A DNA stretch of 22,663 bases from Clostridiales bacterium (GTDB lineage Bacteria > Bacillota > Clostridia > Oscillospirales > Oscillospiraceae). The notes under the pieces are model-generated. The model ran no database searches. It saw only the letters and a program-made list of their open reading frames with translations, and was not told the DNA's origin. Below, in pieces: positions 8,028 to 14,113 of the stretch (the stretch's first letter is position 1; every line of letters begins with the position of its first letter). The DNA is taken from NCBI GenBank assembly GCA_004553545.1, contig SFLD01000032.1, forward strand, positions 1 to 22,663. The letters run 5' to 3'. Both the position numbers and the translations under genes were made by a program.

Positions 8028-8531
8028 GTGCAGCGAAAAGCCCGTATCATCGCCATCACCGGCGTCCTGGCCGCTCTCACCTGCGCCGCCACCATGGTGG
8101 TCCGCGTCCCCTCCCCCAGCGGCGGTTACATGAACCTGGGCGACACCCTGGTCCTGCTCTCCGCCTGGCTCCTGGGGCCCTGGTACGGGGCTGCCGCCGC
8201 CGGCATCGGCTCCGCCCTGGCGGACCTCATCGGCTATCCCCTCTACGCCCCGGCGACGCTGCTCATCAAGGGCGGCATGGCCATCATCGCGGGGCTGCTG
8301 CTGCGCCGGGGGAAGGGCCGCCTCCTGCCCACCCTGCCCGCCGAGGCCCTGATGATCGTGGGCTACTGGGTCTTTGACGGCATCCTGACGGGCTCCCTCC
8401 TGGGCGCGGCCGTGGGCATCCCCTCCAACCTGATGCAGGCGGCCTTCGGCATCGCCGCCTTCTGGCTGCTCTCCGCCGCCCTGGGCCGCAGCAGCGCCAT
8501 GCAGAAGGAATTCCCCGCCATCCAGCGCTGA
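8028..8531 (+). CDS. ECF transporter S component (substrate-binding membrane subunit)
   Basis: A 167-residue membrane protein with about five or six hydrophobic segments, typical of the vitamin/micronutrient-binding subunits that dock on a shared energy-coupling module (EcfT with EcfA1/A2) encoded elsewhere. The segment SPSGGYMNLGDTLVLLSAWLLGPWYG, followed by GIGSALADLIGYPLYAPATLLIKGGMA, resembles the HMP/thiamine or cobalamin-precursor-like ECF S families (Pfam ECF transporter group). I cannot assign a substrate. Translation starts at GTG 8028, eight bases after GAAAGAAGG; no in-frame ATG precedes the first membrane segment. It is monocistronic, with its own promoter, a palindrome in the leader and a strong terminator. 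Confidence 0.85.
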   Translation: MQRKARIIAITGVLAALTCAATMVVRVPSPSGGYMNLGDTLVLLSAWLLGPWYGAAAAGIGSALADLIGYPLYAPATLLIKGGMAIIAGLLLRRGKGRLLPTLPAEALMIVGYWVFDGILTGSLLGAAVGIPSNLMQAAFGIAAFWLLSAALGRSSAMQKEFPAIQR

Positions 8532-8541
8532 AGCAACGGAA

Positions 8542-8577
8542 AAAGCTCCCCCGGCGTGATCACGCCGGGGGAGCTTT
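8542..8577. terminator. Terminator palindrome after the ECF S-component gene
   Basis: A 36-bp perfect palindrome (centre 8559/8560) starts ten bases after the stop codon and ends in CTTT GG TTT. The stem is very strong, while the T-tract is short and interrupted. It marks the left edge of the repeat island. Confidence 0.8.
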
Positions 8578-8628
8578 GGTTTGGGAGAACCGCAGGGACA
8601 CGGGTCCGCCTGTCGTCCCGGAGGATCT

Positions 8629-8850
8629 GCAGGGGCGGGGCTCTGTCCCCGCCCGCCGTCCATGGGTTGATGGATGTTCTGTATGGGCCGACCGATATGT
8701 CGGCCCGAACACGGTCCGTCGCGGAAGGCACCACGGGCGGACACACAGGTCCGCCCCTACGCGATGGGAGAGGTATTCCGAACCAACGAAATTCGGTGCG
8801 GAAACGGACCTTGCCCCGTAGGGGGCGGGACGGAGCCCGCCCCCTACGGG
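8629..8850 (+). repeat. Type A composite repeat, diverged single copy
   Basis: This copy has the same module order as the tandem units at 21751-22465. Module 1 is the GGGCGGGG-CTCTGT-CCCCGCCC hairpin. Module 2 is an 80-bp element (8681-8760) with inverted ends. Next comes a linker with ATTCCG...CCAACG...TCGGTGC. Module 3 is a hairpin with a perfect 12-bp stem (8818-8829 with 8836-8847). It is clearly related to but more diverged than the copies on the right. Confidence 0.8.
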
Positions 8851-9090
8851 TGCGCCGCCGGCAGTGCGCAGCAACGGGCCGATGTACCTAGGGCATGGCT
8901 TCCGCCAGCCAAATTCCGAAACGGAATTTGGGGCGTCAGTCATAGGCATCGGCCCCTACGGGGAGAAGGGGAAGTTTCCGCAACCGCCCGGGCCAGCGGC
9001 GCACAGCGGAGCGTCTACGCCAGCGGTCGCAAGGGATGGGCGGGGATCGGAGCAGGGATCACCCCAAAGGGACCATCAACGCCGGACAAT
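8841..9090 (+). repeat. Type B mosaic repeat, full copy
   Basis: The blocks are CCTACGGGTGC, CAACGGGCCGATGTACCTA, a perfect 10-bp hairpin CCAAATTCCG-AAA-CGGAATTTGG (8909-8931), CAGTCATAGGCATCGGCCCC, and a tail with GGGCCAGCGGCGCACAGCGG. The outer GGGCCGATG and CATCGGCCC pair with each other around the inner hairpin. A second copy is at 9313-9470, an inverted one at 1-255, and a shortened one at 9790-9855. Confidence 0.8.
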
Positions 9091-9115
9091 CCCTCAGTCA
9101 CGGCTGCGGCTGACA

Positions 9116-9136
9116 GCTCCCTTTACACAAGGGAGC
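9116..9136. repeat. Short hairpin repeat GCTCCCTT...AAGGGAGC
   Basis: GCTCCCTT (9116-9123) pairs with AAGGGAGC (9129-9136) across a TACAC loop. A second, imperfect copy with the same flanking context (GACAGCTCCCTTT ... ACAAGGG) is at 9860-9880. Confidence 0.7.
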
Positions 9137-9153
9137 CTTGGGACGGGGATGCG

Positions 9154-9214
9154 GATTGCCACGTCGGCCCTGCGGGCCTCCTCGCAATGACAACCGTTTT
9201 CTGTCATTCCGAGG
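9154..9214. repeat. GATTGCCACGTC / CTCGCAATGAC palindromic repeat
   Basis: GATTGCCACGTC (9154-9165) and CTCGCAATGAC (9181-9191) bracket a GGCCC-TGC-GGGCC hairpin. A 13-base arm (9180-9192) then pairs with 9202-9214 with a single mismatch. Motifs of this wording recur as dispersed repeats in unrelated bacteria (recollection). Confidence 0.55.
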
Positions 9215-9312
9215 CCGGTGCGCATACTGGCCGTGGGAATACGTCTTTTTACGATGGACGGGGGTGCGGGCCGCCGAGGTCGTCGGCCCCTACGGAAGGT
9301 CTACCGAAGTCC

Positions 9313-9470
9313 CAGCAACGGGCCGATGTACCTAAGGCATGGCCTCCGCCGACCAAATTTCGTGCCGAAATTTGGGGCGTCAGTCATAGGCATCGGCCCC
9401 TACGGGTGGTTGCAGAAAGTTGCCGCGACCTCCCGGGCAGCGCTTAGCGAAGCGGAGAGCGCGGGGATAG
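9313..9470 (+). repeat. Type B mosaic repeat, second copy
   Basis: It repeats the order CAACGGGCCGATGTACCTA, inner hairpin CCAAATTTCG-TGC-CGAAATTTGG (9353-9375), CAGTCATAGGCATCGGCCCC, then a GGTTGCAGAAAG...CCCGGGCAGCGC tail. Compared with the copy at 8841-9090, one stem pair is changed on both sides (C-G to T-A), so the hairpin is preserved. Confidence 0.8.
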
Positions 9471-9474
9471 TAGC

Positions 9475-9660
9475 TGGTCAAATTCAATTTCTGCCCGACA
9501 AGTGAGTTGTGCAGCACGGCGCAGAAGGTTCGGAAGTCTGATGAAAGCCCCGCCCGTGTTCCCGCAGAAGCTACGATAACTGAGCAGAACAGTTTAGAGC
9601 CGCATCCCGCTGCGCGGCAGGGCGCTTCGCGCCCGTAACTGCGCAGCGAAAAGCGTTTTT
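9475..9660. other. Unexplained segment inside the repeat island
   Basis: About 185 bases that do not match the other repeat modules by eye. One minus-strand frame stays open through it (no stop across roughly 45 codons) but lacks a credible start and ribosome binding site. It includes a GGGCG-CTTCG-CGCCC hairpin near 9630. It could be a gene relic, a noncoding RNA or another repeat family; I cannot decide. Confidence 0.3.
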
Positions 9661-9673
9661 TCTTTTGACGGCT

Positions 9674-9721
9674 CCACCGCCGTTTTCTTTTTGGGGCTCA
9701 CCAAAAAGAAAATGGCGGTGG
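9674..9721. repeat. Long hairpin with 21-base arms
   Basis: The arm at 9674-9694 (CCACCGCCGTTTTCTTTTTG plus G) is complementary to 9701-9721 except for one G/T mismatch, with a GGCTCA loop. There is no T-tract directly after it on either strand, so a terminator role is uncertain, although it lies downstream of the minus-strand radical SAM gene. Confidence 0.7.
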
Positions 9722-9789
9722 ATTGCCCGCCGGGGTTCCCCGGCACCCCCGGTCGGTCGACCGGCCCACGCGGCGGGGTGTGGTCACCC

Positions 9790-9855
9790 CGCCCTACGGG
9801 TGCAGCGCTGGTGGTGCCAAGCAGCGGGCCGATGTGGGCATCGGCCCCTACGGGC
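9790..9855 (+). repeat. Type B mosaic repeat, internally deleted copy
   Basis: It keeps the leading CCCTACGGGTGC block and the outer arms GGGCCGATG (9826-9834) and CATCGGCCC (9839-9847), but the ~80 bases normally between the arms are replaced by a TGGG loop. The result is a simple 9-bp hairpin. A separate GGCGGGGTG-TGGT-CACCCCGCC hairpin (9772-9793) precedes it. Confidence 0.65.
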
Positions 9856-9893
9856 GACAGCTCCCTTTGCACAAGGGCGCCCTGGAACGGTCT

Positions 9894-10763
9894 TCACAGG
9901 CCGGAGAGATCGAACTCCGGGGTGTACTCCTCCCGGGCGGAGGTGCGCTCCTGGGTGTAGCCGTCGGTGATGCCGCAGTTGGCCAGATACTCCGCCGCGG
10001 CGCGGTACTCGGCCTTTGTCACCCGGCGGGCAAGCTTTCCCTCCGCCCCCGGCTGGGGGGTATACTGGCTCATGAGGGAAACGAGCACGTCCCCGGGGCG
10101 GAAGGTCTCCGCCACCCAGTCGATGCAGCGGCGGGTGTTCTCCGCCTCGCCGGGGAGCAGCAGGTGCCGGATGATGACGCCGGAGCGGAGGAGGCCATCC
10201 TCCATGCGGTAGGGGCCGGTCTGGCGGAACATCTCCAGGATCGCGTCCCTGGCCCAGTCGAAGTAGTCCTCCGCGCCGGAGTAGGCCCTGGCGGGACCCG
10301 GCAGGGCGTACTTGAGGTCCGGGAGGTAGATCTGGACCTTGCCCTGAAGGCGCCGCAGGGTCTCGGGCTTTTCATAGCCGCCGCTGTTCCAGACCACTGG
10401 AACCGGCAGGGGCTCAGAGAGGGAGGCCAGAATGGCCTCCGTAAAGTGGGTGGGGGTCACCAGGTCGATGCAGGCCGCACCCTGGCGGATGAGCTCCCAA
10501 TAGATCTCCCGCAGGCGCTCCGGCGTCACGCCGATGCCCTCCCCGCCCTGGGAGATGACGCCGTTCTGGCAGAAGCAGCAGCGGAGGTTGCAGCCGGAGA
10601 AGAAGACCGTCCCGGCCCCATGCTCCCCCACCAGGCAGGGCTCCTCCCAGAGGTGCAGCATGGCCTTCGCGGCCCGGGGGAGGCTGGGCATGGCGCAGTA
10701 GCCCCCGGCCTTCGTCTCCGTCCGCTCCGCGCCGCAGTTCCGGGGACAGAGGGTGCAGATCAT
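9894..10763 (-). CDS. Radical SAM protein, PflX-like (COG1313 type)
   Basis: A 289-residue member of the radical SAM superfamily related to pyruvate formate-lyase activating enzymes. The SAM/4Fe-4S motif is GCNLRCCFC with Cys58, Cys62 and Cys65 (CX3CX2C). The N terminus carries extra cysteines (CTLCPRNC at 3-10, Cys23), as is usual for the PflX branch. Downstream are the GGEGIGVTPERL and VVWNSGGYE segments and a TIM-barrel-like remainder (IYLPDLKYA, VIIRHLLLPG). The substrate of this branch is unknown to me. The start at 10763 overlaps the PfkB stop in ATGA, so translation is coupled; a longer open frame upstream is only a shadow of the kinase gene. It is last in the mutY operon and is followed by the repeat island. 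Confidence 0.88.
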   Translation of the reverse strand: MICTLCPRNCGAERTETKAGGYCAMPSLPRAAKAMLHLWEEPCLVGEHGAGTVFFSGCNLRCCFCQNGVISQGGEGIGVTPERLREIYWELIRQGAACIDLVTPTHFTEAILASLSEPLPVPVVWNSGGYEKPETLRRLQGKVQIYLPDLKYALPGPARAYSGAEDYFDWARDAILEMFRQTGPYRMEDGLLRSGVIIRHLLLPGEAENTRRCIDWVAETFRPGDVLVSLMSQYTPQPGAEGKLARRVTKAEYRAAAEYLANCGITDGYTQERTSAREEYTPEFDLSGL

Positions 10764-11692
10764 AGCAGCCCCTCCCGCCGGAGCCGCGCCTGCAGGGCGG
10801 CGAAGTCGCCGTCCCCCAGCTGGGCCCCGGTGACCGCCGTCACGGCGGCGGCATAGTGGTTGGCAATGGTGAGGGCGGTGCGCCAGTCGTCCCCCAGGGC
10901 CCGGCGGGCCATGAGGGCGCCCACGTGGGCGTCCCCGGCGCCGATGGTGTCCGCCACCTCCGTCTTCACCGGGGGAATATGCCCCCGCTCCGTGCCGGTC
11001 TCGTAGAGACAGCCGTCGCCCCCCAGGGTGACGATCACCGGCGCGCCGGTGACGGCGTGGAGAGCCGCCGCGGCCTCCTCCGGCGTCTCCGCCGCCTGCC
11101 CGCAGCGGCGGGCGGTCTCCAGGGATTCCCCCGCGTTCAGGTGCAGGGCGGGATGGAGGGCAAGGCACCGGCGGAAGCGCTCCTCCCGCAGGGCGGAGAG
11201 CCGGGGACCGGGGGCAAACCAGACGGGAAGGTCCGGGTGGGCCTCCAGGAAGGCAAGAAGGTTCTCCCCGCCTTCCTCCTCCACCTCCAGGGCGCAGAGG
11301 TAGGCGGCGCCGTAATCCGCGGCGTTCAGGGCGTCGAACCAGGGTTTCTCAAAGCGGTACTCCGCCCCGTGATAGGAGATGAAGGTCCGCTCGCCGCCCT
11401 CCTCCACGAAGCAGTAGCAGCAGCCGTTCTCGCTCTCAGGCGCGGGGATGGGGCTGGCCACCCCCAGCTTCCCCAGCTCCCGGCGGACATAGTCCCCGTA
11501 GACTCCGCCGCCGACGGGGGAGAACAGGGTATAGTCCGCCCCGAAGCGGCGCAGGGCCTCCGAGGCGTTGAAGGCGCAGCCGCCCAGGCGGAGCTCCTGG
11601 TGATAGATGTTGCAGGACTCCTGGCTCCGGGGGAGCCGGGGCAGGCGGAGGATCACATCCACCACCGTGGAGCCCAGGATCAGGGTCTTCAT
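10760..11692 (-). CDS. PfkB-family carbohydrate/nucleoside kinase
   Basis: A 310-residue ribokinase-like sugar kinase that phosphorylates a sugar or nucleoside with ATP; the substrate is not evident. The N-terminal signature region LRLGGCAFNASEALRRFG fits PfkB signature 1. DTIGAGDAHVGALMARRAL is signature 2, with Asp254 as the catalytic base and GAGD as the anion hole; the usual Phe after the GAGDA core is His. The start at 11692 follows GGGAGGA with seven bases of spacing. The ATG overlaps the stop of the small upstream membrane protein (ATGA), and its own stop overlaps the radical SAM start. A longer in-frame extension to 11809 lacks support. Confidence 0.9.
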   Translation of the reverse strand: MKTLILGSTVVDVILRLPRLPRSQESCNIYHQELRLGGCAFNASEALRRFGADYTLFSPVGGGVYGDYVRRELGKLGVASPIPAPESENGCCYCFVEEGGERTFISYHGAEYRFEKPWFDALNAADYGAAYLCALEVEEEGGENLLAFLEAHPDLPVWFAPGPRLSALREERFRRCLALHPALHLNAGESLETARRCGQAAETPEEAAAALHAVTGAPVIVTLGGDGCLYETGTERGHIPPVKTEVADTIGAGDAHVGALMARRALGDDWRTALTIANHYAAAVTAVTGAQLGDGDFAALQARLRREGLL

Positions 11693-11871
11693 GGCTCGTC
11701 CTCCCTTTCGATGTGTTCGGTAAACTGCCGCCCGCTGCGCCGAGGCAGGAACGGGATCGGCTCCGGCGTGGGCCTGCCATGCCGCCAGCACCAGAGCCAG
11801 CGGAGGCACCAGCAGAGCTTGCGCAGCAGCAGAAAGAGCAGGACAAGGAGGGCCAGATTCAGAAGTCTCAT
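11689..11871 (-). CDS. Small membrane protein (60 aa) with a Cys/Trp-rich motif
   Basis: No family recognised. Residues 3-30 form one strongly hydrophobic segment (LLNLALLVLLFLLLRKL) that continues into the unusual motif CWCLRWLWCW. A polar tail of about 30 residues follows, ending in EREDEP. The case for a real gene is positional: its ATG overlaps the stop of the upstream small gene in ATGA, its stop overlaps the PfkB start in ATGA, and a GGGGAGGG ribosome binding site precedes it. It would be inserted in the membrane with a short charged tail. The composition could also arise by chance in GC-rich DNA, so confidence is moderate. Confidence 0.6.
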   Translation of the reverse strand: MRLLNLALLVLLFLLLRKLCWCLRWLWCWRHGRPTPEPIPFLPRRSGRQFTEHIEREDEP

Positions 11872-12155
11872 GTCCGGCCCTCCCCGCTGTCGTCGTTTTT
11901 CTCTTGTTGTCTGCCGTCCTTGGCGTCGGTCCCGTCCTTGACCTCTCGGTAGGAGACGGTCATGACGGGCCCCTTGAAGTGGGGCTTGGGGTCCCGGCGC
12001 GGAGCGGCCCCGCCGGTATCATGCTTCGTCCCGCCGGAGGCGCCCCGGCGGATGAGCCAGATGGCGAAGACGATGACGGCGATGGGCAGCGCCAGGCGCA
12101 GAAGGAGGACCAGCAGTCCCCCCAGCAGCTTGAATAAGCCCAGAATGAGCTGCAT
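11868..12155 (-). CDS. Small membrane protein (95 aa)
   Basis: No family recognised. Residues 1-36 are almost entirely hydrophobic (LGGLLVLLLRLALPIAVIVF, then AIWLIRR), suggesting one or two tightly packed membrane segments. They are followed by a hydrophilic tail with GTKHDTGG, a Lys/Arg patch and many Asp, Glu and Gln (EKNDDSGEGRT at the end). The ATG follows the mutY stop with no gap, and GGGAGGG within the end of mutY is the ribosome binding site. Its own stop overlaps the next small gene by four bases. The gene is therefore translated as part of the mutY operon. Confidence 0.7.
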   Translation of the reverse strand: MQLILGLFKLLGGLLVLLLRLALPIAVIVFAIWLIRRGASGGTKHDTGGAAPRRDPKPHFKGPVMTVSYREVKDGTDAKDGRQQEKNDDSGEGRT

Positions 12156-13238
12156 TTACCATCCCTCCCATCGTTCCTGCAGGACCGTCTGGCAGCAGCG
12201 GAAGGCCGAGGGCAGCGCCACCTGCCGGGCGCCCTCCTCATCCAGCCAGGTGAGGCCGCGGCCCTCGCCCTCCACCTCCAGTACGTAGCAGAGCATGTCC
12301 CACTCCACATGAGTGAAGAGATGCTGGGCGGAGATCCGCCGGTACCAGCCCTTCACCGTCAGGCCCCAGAGGCGCAGGCAGTCCACCACCTGGTCCTCCG
12401 TCAGCTTGCCCTCCACGTTGGGGAACTCCCAGAGCCCCGCCAGCAGGCCCTTGGGCGGCCGCTTGCAGAAGGCGGCCTCCCGGCCCCGGATCAGGAGGAA
12501 GACGGTGCGGTCCTCCGCCTTGCGGGGCTTCTTGGGGGCGCGGACGGGGCGGCTCTCCGCCGTTCCGTGCAGGCGGGCCAGGCAGAACTCCGCCATGGGG
12601 CAGACCTCGCAGCGGGGGGCGCCCACGGGGATGCAGACGGTGGCCCCCAGGTCCATGGTGGCCTGGTTGTAGAGGCGGATGTCGTGCGTTTCATAGGGCA
12701 TAGCGGACTCCGCCCAGCGGCGGACCCGGTGCTTCACGGCGATGTCCGTGACGGGGTCCGGGCAGTCCGTGAGCCGGGTCAGGACCCGGTAGACATTGCC
12801 GTCCACCGCCGGGCAGCGCTCCCCAAAGGCGGCGGAGGCCACCGCCGCCGCCGTATAATCCCCGATGCCGGGGAGCTTCACAAGGCCCTCGTAGCTCTCC
12901 GGAAAGCGGCCGTTCAGCTCCCCGGCCACCATCTTCGCGCAGCGGTGCAGGTTCCGGGCCCGGCTGTAGTAGCCAAGGCCCTCCCAGAGCTTCATGAGCT
13001 GCTCCTCCGGCGCCGCCGCCAGGTCCTCCACCGTGGGGAAGGCGGCCAGGAATCGCTGATAGTATCCCAGCACCGCCGCGACCCGGGTCTGCTGGAGCAT
13101 GATCTCCGAGACCCAGATGGCGTAGGGATCGTCGGTATGCCGCCAGGGGAGATCCCGGGCGGCCTGGCGGAACCAGGGCAAAAGCCGCTGGCCGAAGGCG
13201 GAGAGCACTTCTTCGGTTGTCAATTCGGTCGTATTCAT
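12156..13238 (-). CDS. mutY: A/G-specific adenine DNA glycosylase MutY
   Basis: Removes adenine mispaired with 8-oxoguanine, starting base excision repair. The 360 residues show the catalytic Glu segment WVSEIMLQQTRV, the helix-hairpin-helix LPGIGDYTAAAVASAAFG, the catalytic Asp in VDGNVYRVLTRL, and four cysteines for a 4Fe-4S cluster (CIPVGAPRCEVCPMAEFC). Cluster spacing is C-X7-C-X2-C-X5-C rather than the textbook X6 first gap. A C-terminal NUDIX-like 8-oxoG-recognition domain follows (GLLAGLWEFPNVEGKL). The start at 13238 (MNTTELTTEE) is chosen because it leaves the usual distance to LPWR; no good ribosome binding site precedes it, and the promoter boxes sit so close that the mRNA may be leaderless. 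First gene of a five-gene operon. Confidence 0.95.
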   Translation of the reverse strand: MNTTELTTEEVLSAFGQRLLPWFRQAARDLPWRHTDDPYAIWVSEIMLQQTRVAAVLGYYQRFLAAFPTVEDLAAAPEEQLMKLWEGLGYYSRARNLHRCAKMVAGELNGRFPESYEGLVKLPGIGDYTAAAVASAAFGERCPAVDGNVYRVLTRLTDCPDPVTDIAVKHRVRRWAESAMPYETHDIRLYNQATMDLGATVCIPVGAPRCEVCPMAEFCLARLHGTAESRPVRAPKKPRKAEDRTVFLLIRGREAAFCKRPPKGLLAGLWEFPNVEGKLTEDQVVDCLRLWGLTVKGWYRRISAQHLFTHVEWDMLCYVLEVEGEGRGLTWLDEEGARQVALPSAFRCCQTVLQERWEGW

Positions 13239-13244
13239 GTTATG

Positions 13245-13273
13245 ATAGTACCACAGCTCCCCGCCGCTGGCAA
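13245..13273 (-). promoter_or_regulatory. Promoter of the mutY operon
   Basis: On the minus strand, TTGCCA (13268-13273) and TACTAT (13245-13250) are 17 bases apart. Only six bases (13239-13244) lie between the -10 box and the mutY ATG, so the predicted first transcribed base is the A of the start codon. Confidence 0.6.
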
Positions 13274-13360
13274 CGCCTTTCGCGCCGCCTGGCAGCATTT
13301 CCCGGGAGCACCCCTCTTCCAATTTTGCCCGGCAGACGCCGGAGAAGGAGAATTGTTTCC

Positions 13361-14077
13361 ATGCGCGTTACGTATCTTGCCCACAGCGGCTTTCTGGTGG
13401 AGCTGCCCTCCGTCACCCTGCTCTTTGACTGGTGGAAGGGGGCGCTGCCGCCCCTGCGGAGGGAGCAGCCCCTGCTGGTCTTCGTGAGCCACGGCCACGA
13501 GGACCACTTCGACCCCCACATCTTCCCCCTGGACGACGGGCAGCGGGAGGTCCGTTTCCTCCTGGGGAAGGGCATCCACCTGGGGCGCGGCAGCATGGCC
13601 AAGTGGGGCGTTTCGGAGGCCACCGCCGCCAAGTGCCGCCTGGTCCGGGGCGGGGACGACTTTGAGGCCATCCCCGGCGTCCGGGTAGAGGCCCTGCGCT
13701 CCACGGACGCCGGGGTGGCGTACCTGGTGACGGCGGACGGGAAGACCATCTACCACGCCGGGGACCTCCACTGGTGGCACTGGGAGGGGGAGCCGAAAGC
13801 CGACAACGGCACCATGGCGGCCAACTTCAAAGCCTTCACGGAGCCCCTGCGGGGGCGGCGCATCGACCTTGCCATGGTGCCCCTGGACGGGCGGCTAAAG
13901 GAGGCCGAGGACTGGGGGCTCTGCTACCTTCTGGACCTGGCGGAGCTGAGGACCGTCATCCCCATGCACCAGTGGGAGGACTACTCCCCCACGGAGCGCT
14001 TCCTCCAAAAGCACCCGGAGCAGGCAGGGCGCATCCTGCCTGTGACCCAGGAGCCCCAGAGCTGGGAGATCCCATAA
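13361..14077 (+). CDS. MBL-fold metallo-hydrolase
   Basis: A 238-residue metallo-beta-lactamase-fold enzyme of the COG2220 (UlaG-like) kind, cytoplasmic with no signal peptide. The metal-binding motif is SHGHEDHFD (His44, His46, Asp48, His49). Further candidate ligands are in IYHAGDLHWWHW and PMHQWEDYSP. The short length and lack of a CPSF or RNase-J extension argue against a nuclease. The substrate is unknown. The ATG at 13361 follows GGAGAAGGAG by ten bases; open frame upstream of it runs into the divergent mutY promoter and is not supported. Single gene, with a terminator right after the stop, transcribed away from mutY. Confidence 0.85.
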   Translation: MRVTYLAHSGFLVELPSVTLLFDWWKGALPPLRREQPLLVFVSHGHEDHFDPHIFPLDDGQREVRFLLGKGIHLGRGSMAKWGVSEATAAKCRLVRGGDDFEAIPGVRVEALRSTDAGVAYLVTADGKTIYHAGDLHWWHWEGEPKADNGTMAANFKAFTEPLRGRRIDLAMVPLDGRLKEAEDWGLCYLLDLAELRTVIPMHQWEDYSPTERFLQKHPEQAGRILPVTQEPQSWEIP

Positions 14078-14081
14078 GGAA

Positions 14082-14113
14082 CAAGGGCCGCCGTAAGGCG
14101 GCCCTTGGTTTTT
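14082..14113 (+). terminator. Terminator between convergent genes
   Basis: An 11-bp perfect stem, CAAGGGCCGCC (14082-14092) with GGCGGCCCTTG (14097-14107), has a GTAA loop and is followed by GTTTTT. It serves the MBL gene. The minus-strand gene stops at 14112, so the same stem may end that transcript too. Confidence 0.9.

Noticed and set aside
8674..9505. Plus-strand frames of up to 257 codons in the left repeat island
   Set aside because: They translate the hairpin repeats themselves; the same peptide wording (such as QRADVP) reappears wherever the repeat occurs.
10763..11168. 424-residue version of the radical SAM protein starting at 11168
   Set aside because: The first 135 residues are out-of-frame translation of the kinase gene; the start at 10763 has the family N terminus and an ATGA overlap.
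9723..13487. Three plus-strand frames of 360-390 codons opposite the mutY operon
   Set aside because: All are antisense to genes with clear motifs and coupled starts; none has a recognisable domain or a ribosome binding site.
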